A stretch of 64,000 nucleotides of DNA from Chloroflexota bacterium (GCA_014874485.1 JADBJK010000036.1:20922-84921), one strand, 5' to 3'; positions 42,125-50,907 are shown, counted from the stretch's first letter. Notes: a model not told the origin generated them from the sequence alone. Translations and numbers: made by a program.

Positions 42125-43405
42125 ATGCCGATGAGACGGTTGCGATTCTCCGCATACCTGGGCCTGTGGGTCATCTTGGTGCTTGTGCTCTCTGTCTCTC
42201 CAGGACTGGCCGGCAGGGCAGCGGTGCCCGTCCGGGCTGCCGCGCAGGACACGGAAACCCCGACGCCGACCGAGACGCCCACCGACACCCCGACCGATAC
42301 GCCGGAGCCTACCGCCACGCCCACGGATACCGCTACTCCGGAACCCACGGCCACGCCCACCGAGACGCCGACGGACACCGTCGCGCCCACCGCCACGCCC
42401 ACGCGCACGCGGACGCCAACGGCAACGAATACCGTCGCCCCCACCGCCACGCCAACTCGCACGCGAACGCCGTCGCCATCGGCCACGGCCACGCCGCTGC
42501 GCCTCCCCGACTACGTCATCACGGGCATTCGCACCGACCCGGCCATCCCCTACCTGAACGAGCCGTGCACGGTCATTGTCAACATCACCAACAAGGGCAC
42601 TGCCCCGTCCTACACCATCACCTGGGTGGCCTTGTTCAAGAACTCGGAGACAACCCCCTACCAGCAGATGCCCGTGTATCCCATCGCGGTCAACGCCACG
42701 CAAATCGTGTCGTTCACGTTGACCTTCGCCTCGCCCGACCAGGCGGGCTATCATTACCTGTTCGTCAAGGCCGACTACACCAACGCCCTCACCGAATCCA
42801 ACGAGGACAACAACCGCGACTTCATCTACGTGCGCGTGCTGCCGCCGCCGACGGCCACGCCCACGCCCACCATCACGTTCACGCCGTCGCGGACGCCCAC
42901 GCCCACCGACACCGCGACTGTAACACCTACGCGGACGGCCACGAGCACGCGCACGCCCACGGCCACGCCCACCCTGCCGCCGACGCCCACATCGGGAATC
43001 TCGCCGTCGCCCACATTCCAGTTTGAGATTCCGACCGAGACCCCAATGCCCACACCGACGGCCTTTGCCATCGCCACAGCGACGCCCACGCGCACGGCGC
43101 TGCGCCCCCAGGGGTCGCCAACCCAAGCGGCGGCCACCGCAACGCCGACGCCGCCCGCCGGTGAGGGCGAGAAGCCCTGGGGCATCATCTCCGTCGTCGT
43201 GGGGGTATTCCTGGGCCTGCTGCTCGTCGGCGGAGGCATCCTGCTCCTGGCTCCGCGCCTGCAGGCCAAGGACGACACCGGCGGCCCGGGGAACCCGAAC
43301 CCGCCTACTGGGGGCATCGGACAGCGGGTCGCGGGGTGGCTGGAGCGCCTCGGACTGCGCAAGGGCGGTTCGGGCGGCGACGCAGGCGGCCAGAATCCAT
43401 TCTAG
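42125..43405 (+). CDS. Membrane-anchored CARDB-like surface protein
   Basis: This 426-residue protein has a signal peptide (1-38), a [10 protein letters not shown]-rich stalk (about 40-120), a CARDB-like beta-sandwich (about 122-240, [21 protein letters not shown]...), a second Thr/Pro stalk (about 245-345) and a C-terminal transmembrane helix (about 357-380) with a short Gly-rich cytoplasmic end. It would stand on the outside of the cell membrane. GAGGAG precedes the ATG. Two further genes follow with 18 and 10 bp spacing, so it heads an operon with an envelope or glycan role. Confidence 0.8.
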   Translation: MPMRRLRFSAYLGLWVILVLVLSVSPGLAGRAAVPVRAAAQDTETPTPTETPTDTPTDTPEPTATPTDTATPEPTATPTETPTDTVAPTATPTRTRTPTATNTVAPTATPTRTRTPSPSATATPLRLPDYVITGIRTDPAIPYLNEPCTVIVNITNKGTAPSYTITWVALFKNSETTPYQQMPVYPIAVNATQIVSFTLTFASPDQAGYHYLFVKADYTNALTESNEDNNRDFIYVRVLPPPTATPTPTITFTPSRTPTPTDTATVTPTRTATSTRTPTATPTLPPTPTSGISPSPTFQFEIPTETPMPTPTAFAIATATPTRTALRPQGSPTQAAATATPTPPAGEGEKPWGIISVVVGVFLGLLLVGGGILLLAPRLQAKDDTGGPGNPNPPTGGIGQRVAGWLERLGLRKGGSGGDAGGQNPF

Positions 43406-43423
43406 GGTAACCGCAAGGAAGCC

Positions 43424-45004
43424 ATGAACCCTCGCGTGGTACGCCGCTCGGCAAACCGACCGTGGCTCGCGATGGCAGGGTGCGCCCTGGCACTCGCGGC
43501 ACTGGTCATGCTCGCCGCGTGCACAGGCCCCGGCGCCGCCACCATCACCATTGTCGCCGACGGCAAGGAGCGCGCCTTCAGCACCACCGCCGCGACGGTG
43601 AACCAAGCCCTGAAAGAAGCCGGCGTCGCCCTTGGGCCGCTGGACCGCGTCTCGCCGCCCTCGTGGACGGCCATCACCCCGGGGCTCCGCATCGTGGTCG
43701 TGCGCGTCGCCGAGGAGTTGGTCATCCAGACCCAGCCCATTCCCTATTCGCGCAAGATCATCCACGACGAAGCCCTGCCCGCCGGCGAGCATCGGCTTAT
43801 CCAGGCCGGCAAGGAAGGCGTGGAAGAACTCACCTACCGCATCGTGCGCGAGGACGGCGTGGAAGTGAGCCGTAACCTGGTGAAGCGCAGCACGGCCGTC
43901 GCGCCGGTGGACGAGATTCTCGTCGTCGGGTCCAAAGGCTCGCTCCCGCCGGTGGAGTTCAAGGGAACCATCGCCTACATCTCCAGCCGCAACGCCTGGG
44001 TCATGCGCGAGAACAGCGAGGGCCGCCGCCCGCTGACCACCGAGGGCGACCTGGACCGCCATGTGTTCAGCCTGTCGCGGGATGGCCGACTGCTGCTGTA
44101 CTCGCGCGAGAACCCGAAGGCCGATGACCCCGTGTTCAACTCCCTCTGGGTCATCACGACGACGGTGAAAGGCGTGGCCCCCGCCCCCCTGGGGATTGAG
44201 AACGTCCTGTGGGCCGAGTGGTCGCCTGCGGGCGATGCCATCGCGTTCTCCACGGGCGAGCGCGCGGCGGGCATCCCGGGGTGGAAGGCCCGCAATGACC
44301 TGTGGATCGCCCGCGCGCCTGCGTTCACGGCGACGCAGATTCTGTCGCCCACGGCCAACATCTACTACCCGTGGTGGGGCACCACGTACACCTGGGCGCC
44401 CGATGGCACGCAACTCGCCTACGCCAACGCCGGCGAGGTGGGCGTCGTGGACGTGAGCACCGGCACGCGCAGGCGACTCGTCCAGTTCGCCCCCTTTGAC
44501 TCGCAGAGCACGTGGGTGTGGGTTCCCGGCGTCTCGTGGTCGCCCGACAGCCGCTTCATCGCCACGGTCGTGCACGGCTACTCCGGGACCGGCCTCCCCG
44601 AGGAAAGCCCGCTCTTTGACCTCTGGATTCTGTCGGCCGATGGCGCCATGGTGGTGCCCGTGGCCCGCGACGTGGGCATGTGGGCCAATCCCGCCTGGTC
44701 GCCATGGACCGACGAGGCGCGAGGGCAGAACGCGATCCTCTTCGGCGTGGCCGAGAACCCCGCCCATTCGCAATTATCGTTGTACGACCTGCACGTCATG
44801 GACCGGGACGGGAGCAACCGCCGCAAGGTCTTCCCGCCCGCCGGTGAGCGCGGCGTGGACACGGTGGAAATCGCCTGGTCGCCCGACGGCCAGGCCGCTG
44901 CCCTGGTCTTCCAGGGCGACCTGTACCTGCTGAACCCTGAATCCGGCCAGGCCCAGCAACTCACGGCGGACGGCAACAGCAGCCGCGTGTGCTGGGCGAA
45001 GTAG
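43424..45004 (+). CDS. Lipoprotein with DUF348/G5-like domains and TolB-type propeller
   Basis: This 526-residue protein has a lipobox LAAC (lipidated C33). Residues 40-95 match a DUF348 unit (ITIVADGKERAFSTTAATVNQAL, key part), 96-170 a G5-like domain (IPYSRKIIHDEALPAGEHRLIQ, key part). Residues 180-526 form a six-bladed beta-propeller of TolB/WD40-like type with repeated WSPDG/AWSPDGQ motifs. DUF348-G5 pairs are usually found in cell-wall-binding resuscitation or hydrolase proteins; fusion to a propeller suggests a sensor or scaffold on the cell surface. It is the middle gene of the operon. Confidence 0.78.
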   Translation: MNPRVVRRSANRPWLAMAGCALALAALVMLAACTGPGAATITIVADGKERAFSTTAATVNQALKEAGVALGPLDRVSPPSWTAITPGLRIVVVRVAEELVIQTQPIPYSRKIIHDEALPAGEHRLIQAGKEGVEELTYRIVREDGVEVSRNLVKRSTAVAPVDEILVVGSKGSLPPVEFKGTIAYISSRNAWVMRENSEGRRPLTTEGDLDRHVFSLSRDGRLLLYSRENPKADDPVFNSLWVITTTVKGVAPAPLGIENVLWAEWSPAGDAIAFSTGERAAGIPGWKARNDLWIARAPAFTATQILSPTANIYYPWWGTTYTWAPDGTQLAYANAGEVGVVDVSTGTRRRLVQFAPFDSQSTWVWVPGVSWSPDSRFIATVVHGYSGTGLPEESPLFDLWILSADGAMVVPVARDVGMWANPAWSPWTDEARGQNAILFGVAENPAHSQLSLYDLHVMDRDGSNRRKVFPPAGERGVDTVEIAWSPDGQAAALVFQGDLYLLNPESGQAQQLTADGNSSRVCWAK

Positions 45005-45014
45005 GAACCTCACG

Positions 45015-48000
45015 ATGAGAAGCATCTCGCGCACCGAGCGGATTCTTGGCGTCATTGCGTTGGGGGTGCTGGCCCTGCTGTCTGTGATCCTGGCCCTCAC
45101 CGCCCCCTCGCGCCCGTCCGAGCCTGCGTGCCTTCCCAATCGCCACGCCATTCCGTCGGGCGTCGGCGTCAACGTCCAGTTGCAGGGATTGCCCACCGAC
45201 GCCATCCATCGGCAACTGGACCAAATCCAGACAGCCGGATTCACCTGGATTCGGCAGCGCCTGTCGTGGGCACAGACCGAGCCGACCCCCGGGCAACTGG
45301 ATTGGGCCGCGTGGGATGCCATCGTGGAGGGAGCGGCCGGCCGGGGACTGGGAATCATCCTCGTGCTGGAGGACACGCCCGACTGGGCCAAGGCCGCCAA
45401 GGACCTATCGTTCCCGGGAGCGCCGCCCCGCGAGCCGGACGCCTTCGGGCGCTTCGCCGAGCAGGTCGCAGCCCGCTACCGGGGCAAGGTCGCCGCCTAT
45501 CAGGTCTGGGACGAGCCGAACCTGGGCGCTCACTGGGGGAGCGACGGCGTGAACCCGGCGGCCTACGCGGCGTTGCTCAGCGCCGCGCATCGGGGCATCC
45601 GCCGCGGCGATGCCGACGCCGTGGTACTGGCCGCGGGCCTGGCCCCCACCACCGAGCGCAGCCCAGCCAACCTCAACGACCTGGACTTTCTCCGCGGGAT
45701 GTACGCGGCAGGCGCGGCCCCGTTCTTTGACGCCCTGGCCTACAAGCCCTACGGGTTCTGGGCCGGCCCCGATGCCCCCGCAGACCCGAGCGCTACCAAC
45801 TTCGCCCGCGCCGAACTCGCCTACGCCATCCTGTGCGAGAATGGCGACGGCCACAAGGGCATCTGGGCCGTGGAGTTCGGCTGGAACACCCTGCCCGACG
45901 GCTGGACGGGGCGACCTTCACCGTGGGGCACGGACCGGGCCAACGTGCAAGAGGCCCGTTCCATCCTGGCCGTGCGGCAGGCGCGGAGCCGCTATCCCTG
46001 GATGGGGCCTATGTTCTGGGCAACCTTCCGGCCCCAGGCCGCCGCCGACGACCCCATCTGGGGATTCGCCCTTGCGCCCGCCGATGGCGAGGTGCGGCCC
46101 TTCGCGCGCGAACTGGGCGCGCTTGCGGTGCTTCACTACACCGGCCCCGGCCGCTACGACGCTATCCCATCCGCAGCCACCTGGCTGGGCGATTGGCGCT
46201 TCTCGCCCCTGGGCGCGGATGTCGGCAAGACGGGCGACGCCGTGGAGATTCCGTTCACCGGCACGCGGATTGACCTGCACCTGCGGCCCGGCGACTACTG
46301 GGCCACGCTGTACACCACCGTGGACGGCGCGCCCGCCAATGCCCTGCCCACGACGGCGGACGGCAGGGCCTACATCGTGCTGTACGACCCCGCCAACCGA
46401 CCTGCCACCGTTACCGTCGCCCGCCACCTGCCCGACGGCCATCACGTCCTGCGCCTGGAAGCCGAGGGCGGCTGGGGACAGTGGGCCATCGCCGGGTGGT
46501 CCGTGCTGCGCGAGGAGCATCGGCGGCTGCCCGTCCTGCTGCTGGTGATCCCCGCCGCGATTCTGGGGTTCGTGCTGTTCGGGAGTGCGCTGTGGTGGGC
46601 GCGGGTCGTGTACCGCCTGGTGGAGCGGGCGCGTTGGCTTCACGGCAAGGTCTTCGCCCTGGGCATGGCGGTGGGCGTGGCGTTGTTCCTGTGGCGCGGC
46701 CCTGCCTGGCTGCCGCTGGTGGGATTGGGCCTGCTCCTCGTGTGCGGCGTCGTCCGGCGGGACATCGCCCTGGGGGCCGTCGCGGCATCCCTGCCGTTCT
46801 ACCAGGTGTACGGCGCTGTCCTGGGGCGGCACGCGTCGCTCACGCTGGCGCTCTTGGCGACCGCTGTCATCGCCGCCGTCGTTGACGGCTACCTCGTCTG
46901 GGTTGTGGAAGGCTCGCTGGGTCGGCGCGTGTACGGCCTGCGCTACACCTGGAAACGGGTGCAGGACCGCTTCGCCGGCTGGTGGCGCAACCTGGACGCC
47001 GCGGACTTCGCCGTCGTGGCGCTGGTCGTCGTGTCGGGGCTGTCCGTCCTGTATGCGCAGCGCACAGATGTGAGCCTGCGCGAATGGATTCAAGTGGTGC
47101 TGGCCGCCGCCGCGTTCTACGCGCTCATCCACGCCCAGAAGGGCAGCCGACCTGCCTGGATTCTGGTGGACTGGCTGACGGCAGGCGCGACGGCCATCTC
47201 CCTGCTGGCCATCGGGCAGTTCATCACCGGCCACAACCTGATCACGGCCGAGGGCGTGCAGCGCGTGCGCGGACTATACGGCTCGCCCAACAATCTGGCC
47301 CTGTTCCTGGGGCGCACCTTCCCCATCGTGCTGTGCCTGGCCGCCTTCGGACGCAGGCGGCAGATTGCCTACGGTCTCGCCGCCGTGCCGCAACTCGTCG
47401 CGCTGTTCCTCACGTTCTCCAGGGGTGCGCTGCTGTTGGGCCTGCCCGCGGCACTCCTGTTCATCGGCATCGTGAAACGCGGCAGGACGCTGTGGGCCAT
47501 GCTGGCGAGCGCCGCGGCGCTGGTTGCAAGCCTCATCCCACTGGCAGGGACCGAGCGGGTGGCATCGCTCCTGCGGACCGGGCAGGGGACGACGTTCCTG
47601 CGGCTGAACCTGTGGCGGTCGGCCTGGAACATGATCCGCGAGCACCCGTGGCGCGGCGTGGGGCTGGACAACTTCCTGTACGCCTACCGCTCGCGGTTCA
47701 TCCTGCCCGCCGCGTGGGAAGAGCGCAACCTGTCGCACCCGCACAACTTCGTCCTGGACTGGTGGACGCGCCTGGGCGTGCCGGGGCTTGCGGTGCTGGG
47801 CTGGCTGCTGGGCGTGTTCTTCGCCACCGCCGCGCGCCTGTACCGCACGCGCTCGGACCGCACGATACGCGCCCTGGTGCTCGGCCTGGTGGCCAGCATG
47901 GTCGCCGCGCTGGCGCATGGCCTGGTGGACAACATGTTCTTCCTGACGGACCTGGCGCTCGTGTTCGCCTTGACGCTGGGGGTCGTGGGGCTTCTGCGGC

Positions 48001-48017
48001 GCGAGAAAGGCGCATAG
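45015..48017 (+). CDS. Fusion of a clan A glycosidase-like domain and an O-antigen ligase-like domain
   Basis: This 1000-residue protein has an N-terminal helix (about 10-30). A TIM-barrel like GH39/GH5 glycosidases (48-375) follows, with E167 in WDEPN as the likely acid/base and E287 in AVEFGWNT as the likely nucleophile. Then come a beta-sandwich (385-498) and about twelve membrane helices from 505 on. The C-terminal part is a Wzy_C/WaaL ligase: RGLYGSPNNLALFL (752-765), TFSRGALLL (800-808), REHPWRGVGLDNF (875-887) and SHPHNFVLDWW (907-917). The fusion suggests a membrane enzyme that trims or builds and then ligates surface glycan. The substrate is unknown. Confidence 0.82.
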   Translation: MRSISRTERILGVIALGVLALLSVILALTAPSRPSEPACLPNRHAIPSGVGVNVQLQGLPTDAIHRQLDQIQTAGFTWIRQRLSWAQTEPTPGQLDWAAWDAIVEGAAGRGLGIILVLEDTPDWAKAAKDLSFPGAPPREPDAFGRFAEQVAARYRGKVAAYQVWDEPNLGAHWGSDGVNPAAYAALLSAAHRGIRRGDADAVVLAAGLAPTTERSPANLNDLDFLRGMYAAGAAPFFDALAYKPYGFWAGPDAPADPSATNFARAELAYAILCENGDGHKGIWAVEFGWNTLPDGWTGRPSPWGTDRANVQEARSILAVRQARSRYPWMGPMFWATFRPQAAADDPIWGFALAPADGEVRPFARELGALAVLHYTGPGRYDAIPSAATWLGDWRFSPLGADVGKTGDAVEIPFTGTRIDLHLRPGDYWATLYTTVDGAPANALPTTADGRAYIVLYDPANRPATVTVARHLPDGHHVLRLEAEGGWGQWAIAGWSVLREEHRRLPVLLLVIPAAILGFVLFGSALWWARVVYRLVERARWLHGKVFALGMAVGVALFLWRGPAWLPLVGLGLLLVCGVVRRDIALGAVAASLPFYQVYGAVLGRHASLTLALLATAVIAAVVDGYLVWVVEGSLGRRVYGLRYTWKRVQDRFAGWWRNLDAADFAVVALVVVSGLSVLYAQRTDVSLREWIQVVLAAAAFYALIHAQKGSRPAWILVDWLTAGATAISLLAIGQFITGHNLITAEGVQRVRGLYGSPNNLALFLGRTFPIVLCLAAFGRRRQIAYGLAAVPQLVALFLTFSRGALLLGLPAALLFIGIVKRGRTLWAMLASAAALVASLIPLAGTERVASLLRTGQGTTFLRLNLWRSAWNMIREHPWRGVGLDNFLYAYRSRFILPAAWEERNLSHPHNFVLDWWTRLGVPGLAVLGWLLGVFFATAARLYRTRSDRTIRALVLGLVASMVAALAHGLVDNMFFLTDLALVFALTLGVVGLLRREKGA

Positions 48018-48118
48018 CCAAGCCCCGTGATGGCTCAGGCGCACCGCCGCGGGTCGGCATTTGACAACACGCTGCCCAATCGGTAACGTAGGGCCTGACC
48101 ACAGAGAAGATTGTCCAT

Positions 48119-48288
48119 TGTCATTGCGAGCGAAGCGAAGCAATCTCGGATGGCGAGATTCTTCGGCGCTCCGCGCCTCAGAATGACAGGGTCATCTGTC
48201 ATGCTGATCGAAGCATCTCGGTTGACGAGCCTCAGTAGGGACAATTCATGAATTGTCCCTACGGGCGCTCCGCACCCTCGCAATGACA
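48119..48288. repeat. CATTGCGAG-family repeat with an inserted palindrome
   Basis: CATTGCGAGCGAAGCGAAGC and the closing GCTCCGCACCCTCGCAATGACA-type arm surround AGATTCTTCGGCGCTCC and a separate 28-bp palindrome GTAGGGACAATTC/GAATTGTCCCTAC at 48235-48262. It fills most of the 344-bp gap before the GntR gene. Confidence 0.85.
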
Positions 48289-48361
48289 CACCGTCAAGAA
48301 TCCCTGTGGCAGAGTCGTAGGGCATGGAACTCCGCATGCGCAATTGAGGGGGAGGTAAGGG

Positions 48362-49042
48362 TTGGAAGGACCACACGACTGGACCGCGCCATCCTACAGG
48401 ACACTTCAGGAATTGGTAACCGATCGCATCCGCGAGGCCATCCTTCGGGGCTGGCTCAAACCTGGCGAGCGGCTGGACCAGGCCGAGATCGCCGAGCGGT
48501 TTCAGGTGAGCCGAATGCCCGTGCGCGAGGCGTTGCGAACGCTGGAAGCGGAAGGGCTGGTGAAGTTCTACCCGCACCGCGGCGTGGAAGTCTGCGAACT
48601 GTCGCCCGAGGAGATTGAGGAAATCTACCAGATTCGCATCGCCCTGGAAGGCATGGCCGTGCAAATCGCCGCATCTCGGTTCACCGAGGAAGCAGACAGA
48701 CGGCTGTCGGCGCTCCTCCAGGAGATGGAGGAGGTTGCCGACGACCCGCCAACCTGGACCACGCTGAACTACCGCTTCCACAAGGAACTCTATGCCATCT
48801 CTGGGCGCGCGCGGCTCTGCGGCATCATAGAGAGCCTGCGCAACACCGTGCAGCCCTACGTGGCGCGCGATGTGTCCCACCCAGCCCGCGCTCGCGCAGC
48901 CATGCAGGAGCACCGCGAGATATTGGAAGCCTGCCGCGCCGGCGACGCCCGCCGCGCCGCTGAACTGGTCGCGCAGCACCTCAAGCACGTGTGCGATAGC
49001 CTGGTCGCAAGCCTGCGCGCCGAGAAGCCCAAGCGGACGTAG
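48362..49042 (+). CDS. GntR-family transcriptional regulator (FCD type)
   Basis: This 226-residue protein has an N-terminal GntR winged helix (LRGWLKPGERLDQAEIAERFQVSRMPVREALRTLEAEGLV, key part, about 28-68) and a C-terminal FCD ligand-binding helical domain (about 90-215) with the metal-type residues of FadR/FCD members such as RFHKELY and EHREILEA. It would control genes for a small carboxylate or sugar acid, but no metabolic neighbours are present. The start is a TTG preceded by GGAGGTAAGG. Confidence 0.87.
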   Translation: MEGPHDWTAPSYRTLQELVTDRIREAILRGWLKPGERLDQAEIAERFQVSRMPVREALRTLEAEGLVKFYPHRGVEVCELSPEEIEEIYQIRIALEGMAVQIAASRFTEEADRRLSALLQEMEEVADDPPTWTTLNYRFHKELYAISGRARLCGIIESLRNTVQPYVARDVSHPARARAAMQEHREILEACRAGDARRAAELVAQHLKHVCDSLVASLRAEKPKRT

Positions 49043-49056
49043 GGACAGCGCGGCGT

Positions 49057-49085
49057 TTGACATCCTGCACACCCTGTGCGATAAT
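49057..49085 (+). promoter_or_regulatory. Consensus promoter of a short structured transcript
   Basis: TTGACA-N17-GATAAT. Transcription would begin near 49092, at the first base of a 6-bp hairpin. Confidence 0.82.
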
Positions 49086-49147
49086 GTCTTTGCCCGCACA
49101 AAAGGCGGGCCTTGGATCGCCATCCTTTGCATAAGGAGGTGATGCCG

Positions 49148-49201
49148 ATGGACAGTAGTAAGCGTACTGGCGCCGTAGCATCACCTCCCGTTGAGGGATA
49201 G
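49148..49201 (+). CDS. Candidate 17-residue peptide gene
   Basis: An ATG lies eight bases after the perfect AAGGAGGTGAT ribosome-binding sequence and opens a 17-codon frame, MDSSKRTGAVASPPVEG, ending at TAG inside the second helix. The spacing is ideal, but the codons also form the RNA stems described for the surrounding transcript, so translation is not certain. An ATG at 49142 overlaps the ribosome site and is less likely. Confidence 0.4.
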   Translation: MDSSKRTGAVASPPVEG

Positions 49202-49213
49202 GGCTACGGCGCA

Positions 49214-49250
49214 GCAGAGAGCCTCTCCGCGGAGAGGCTCTCTGCGTTTT
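49214..49250 (+). terminator. Terminator of the short structured transcript
   Basis: A perfect 32-bp palindrome (49214-49245, arms of 16 bp beginning GCAGAGAGCC) is followed by GTTTT. It isolates the small transcript from tilS. Confidence 0.92.
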
Positions 49251-49275
49251 GGTGCGACGCCCGCTGCGTCCCGCA

Positions 49276-49304
49276 TTGACACCGCCGCCCGCGCGGGGTA
49301 TAGT
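49276..49304 (+). promoter_or_regulatory. Promoter of tilS
   Basis: TTGACA-N17-TATAGT, placed after the small-RNA terminator and 16 bp before the ATG, which shows that the upstream transcript is not a tilS leader. Confidence 0.8.
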
Positions 49305-49320
49305 AACGCGGGAGAGCCGC

Positions 49321-50796
49321 ATGGAACTGGTACAGCGAGTGCGCGAGACAATCCGCAGGCACCACATGCTGCCGCCAGGGGGCGTCATCGTGGGCGTGTC
49401 GGGCGGGGCCGACTCCGTCGCGCTGCTCCACATCCTGCTGCGACTTCAGGACGAGTTGGGCATCCGCGTCCACGCCGCCCACCTCAACCATCGCATTCGC
49501 GGCGAGGAGGCGGACGCCGACCAGGCTTTCGTGGAGCGCCTGGCGGCACAGTGGGACGTGCCCCTGGTGGTGGGCAGCGCTGACGTGCCCGCCCTCGCCC
49601 GCGAGCGCAAACTTGCCATTGAGGAGGCGGCGCGGCAGGCGCGGTACACGTTCCTGCTGCGCGCGGCGCGGGATGTCGGAGCGCGGGCCGTGGCCGTGGC
49701 CCACCACGCCGACGACCAGGCCGAGACGGTGCTCATGCACTTCCTGCGGGGGGCGGGCCTGGCGGGGATGCGCGGCATCCTGCCCGTGTCGGACCTCACG
49801 CGGCTCCGCATGGGCGCGCCCGAAGACTTGTTGCGCGGCGAGCCAGTGCTCCTGGTTCGGCCGCTCCTGGAGATCTCCAAGGCCGACATCCTCGCCTACT
49901 GCCAGGACAACGGCCTGGAGTTCCGCTTTGACCGCTCCAACCTGGACCAGACGTACTTCCGCAACCGCCTCAGGCACGAGTTGCTCCCGACGCTGGAGAC
50001 GTACAACCCCAACATCCGCGAGGTCCTGCGGCGGGCTGCTGCTGTGGCTGCCGACGACTACGCCTTCCTTCACCACGAATTGCAGAAGGCATGGGGCAAG
50101 GTCCGCATCGCCGAGGGCGGCGGCTGGATTGAGTTTGACCTGAAGCGGTGGCGCGGGCTTCACCGCAGTTTGCAGCGCGGCGTCCTGCGGGAGGCCATCC
50201 GCCGCCTGCGCCAGGGCCTGCGGAACATCAACTACGTCCACGTGGAGAACGCGCTGGACGTGCTGACCCGCACCGACACAGGCGCGGCCACGCTGCCCCA
50301 GGGCCTCGTCGCCGTGGCGCGGTACGGGCGGTTCTACGTGGCCGAGGAGGGCGCGATGCCCCCGCCGCCCGTGCCCCAACTGGCGGGGGAGCCGCTTGCC
50401 GTGCCGATACCGGGCGCGCTGCCCCTGCCTGGCGGCCGCTGGGTCTTGGAGACGCAGGCCCTCGCCGCAGCGCCGAAGGAAGCGCGCCGCAACGCGGATC
50501 CCTGGCAGGCGTGGCTGGACCTGGACGCCATTGGCGAGCACCTGATCCTGCGCCCGCGCCGTCCGGGGGACACATTCGCGCCGCTGGGCATGGGCGGGCA
50601 CATGAAGCGGCTCAACGAGTTCATGATCAACGCCAAGATTCCCCGCGAGTGGCGGGACAACTGGCCGCTCCTGTGCGACGACTCGCGCATCCTGTGGGTG
50701 GCGGGGCTGCGGGTAGACGAGCGGGCCGCCATCACCGAGGCCACCCGCCGCGTGCTCTGGGTTAGGCTCACCGAGAAGCGCGCCGAGACACGCTGA
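49321..50796 (+). CDS. tilS: tRNA(Ile)-lysidine synthetase
   Basis: This 491-residue enzyme adds lysine to C34 of the CAU-anticodon tRNA(Ile), changing its decoding to AUA. The PP-loop SGGADS is at 27-32, with downstream HLNHRIRGEEADAD and AHHADDQAETVLMHFLRGAGLAG (key part). The TilS substrate-binding domain (about 225-310) and the C-terminal domain (about 385-470, PRRPGDTFAPLGMGG) are both present, giving the full-length form. It has its own promoter and a GGAG box. It opens a run of plus-strand genes to hpt. Confidence 0.93.
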   Translation: MELVQRVRETIRRHHMLPPGGVIVGVSGGADSVALLHILLRLQDELGIRVHAAHLNHRIRGEEADADQAFVERLAAQWDVPLVVGSADVPALARERKLAIEEAARQARYTFLLRAARDVGARAVAVAHHADDQAETVLMHFLRGAGLAGMRGILPVSDLTRLRMGAPEDLLRGEPVLLVRPLLEISKADILAYCQDNGLEFRFDRSNLDQTYFRNRLRHELLPTLETYNPNIREVLRRAAAVAADDYAFLHHELQKAWGKVRIAEGGGWIEFDLKRWRGLHRSLQRGVLREAIRRLRQGLRNINYVHVENALDVLTRTDTGAATLPQGLVAVARYGRFYVAEEGAMPPPPVPQLAGEPLAVPIPGALPLPGGRWVLETQALAAAPKEARRNADPWQAWLDLDAIGEHLILRPRRPGDTFAPLGMGGHMKRLNEFMINAKIPREWRDNWPLLCDDSRILWVAGLRVDERAAITEATRRVLWVRLTEKRAETR

Positions 50797-50813
50797 AACT
50801 ACACTCCATTTGT

Positions 50814-50907
50814 CATTCTGAGGAGCGAAGCGACGAAGAACCTCGCCTCGGAGCAGCGCGGCACGTTGCCCAGCCGGGGATTCTTCGCTCCGCTCAGAAG
50901 GACAGGC
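50814..50907. repeat. CATTCTGAG-type hairpin repeat
   Basis: CATTCTGAGGAGCGAAGCGACGAAGAA and its partial complement GATTCTTCGCTCCGCTCAGAAGGAC form a long hairpin upstream of the rRNA methyltransferase gene. It belongs to the CATTGCGAG group. Confidence 0.82.

Larger units (their letters stand above)
49092..49250 (+). ncRNA. Candidate structured small RNA with SD/anti-SD pseudoknot
   Basis: The unit runs from a consensus promoter to a strong terminator and is about 160 nt. GCCCGC/GCGGGC (49092-49110) caps the 5' end. GGAGGTGATGC at 49135-49145 can pair with GCATCACCTCC at 49178-49188; CAGTA/TACTG (49153-49169) forms a nested hairpin. GCGCCGTAGC at 49170-49179 pairs with GCTACGGCGC at 49203-49212, so the anti-SD strand sits in the loop of that helix and the two stems abut as a pseudoknot. 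Paired terminator arms at 49214-49245 end in GTTTT. I do not recognise a known RNA family. It may instead be a small-protein gene. Confidence 0.72.

Noticed and set aside
42110..44773. 887-codon open frame antisense to the envelope operon
   Set aside because: It has an Arg/Gly/His-rich low-complexity translation opposite three real genes; no family is recognisable.
49131..49190. Fragment of 16S rRNA 3' end
   Set aside because: The ATCACCTCC match is limited to the anti-SD core; flanking bases do not match 16S helix 45 or its surroundings.
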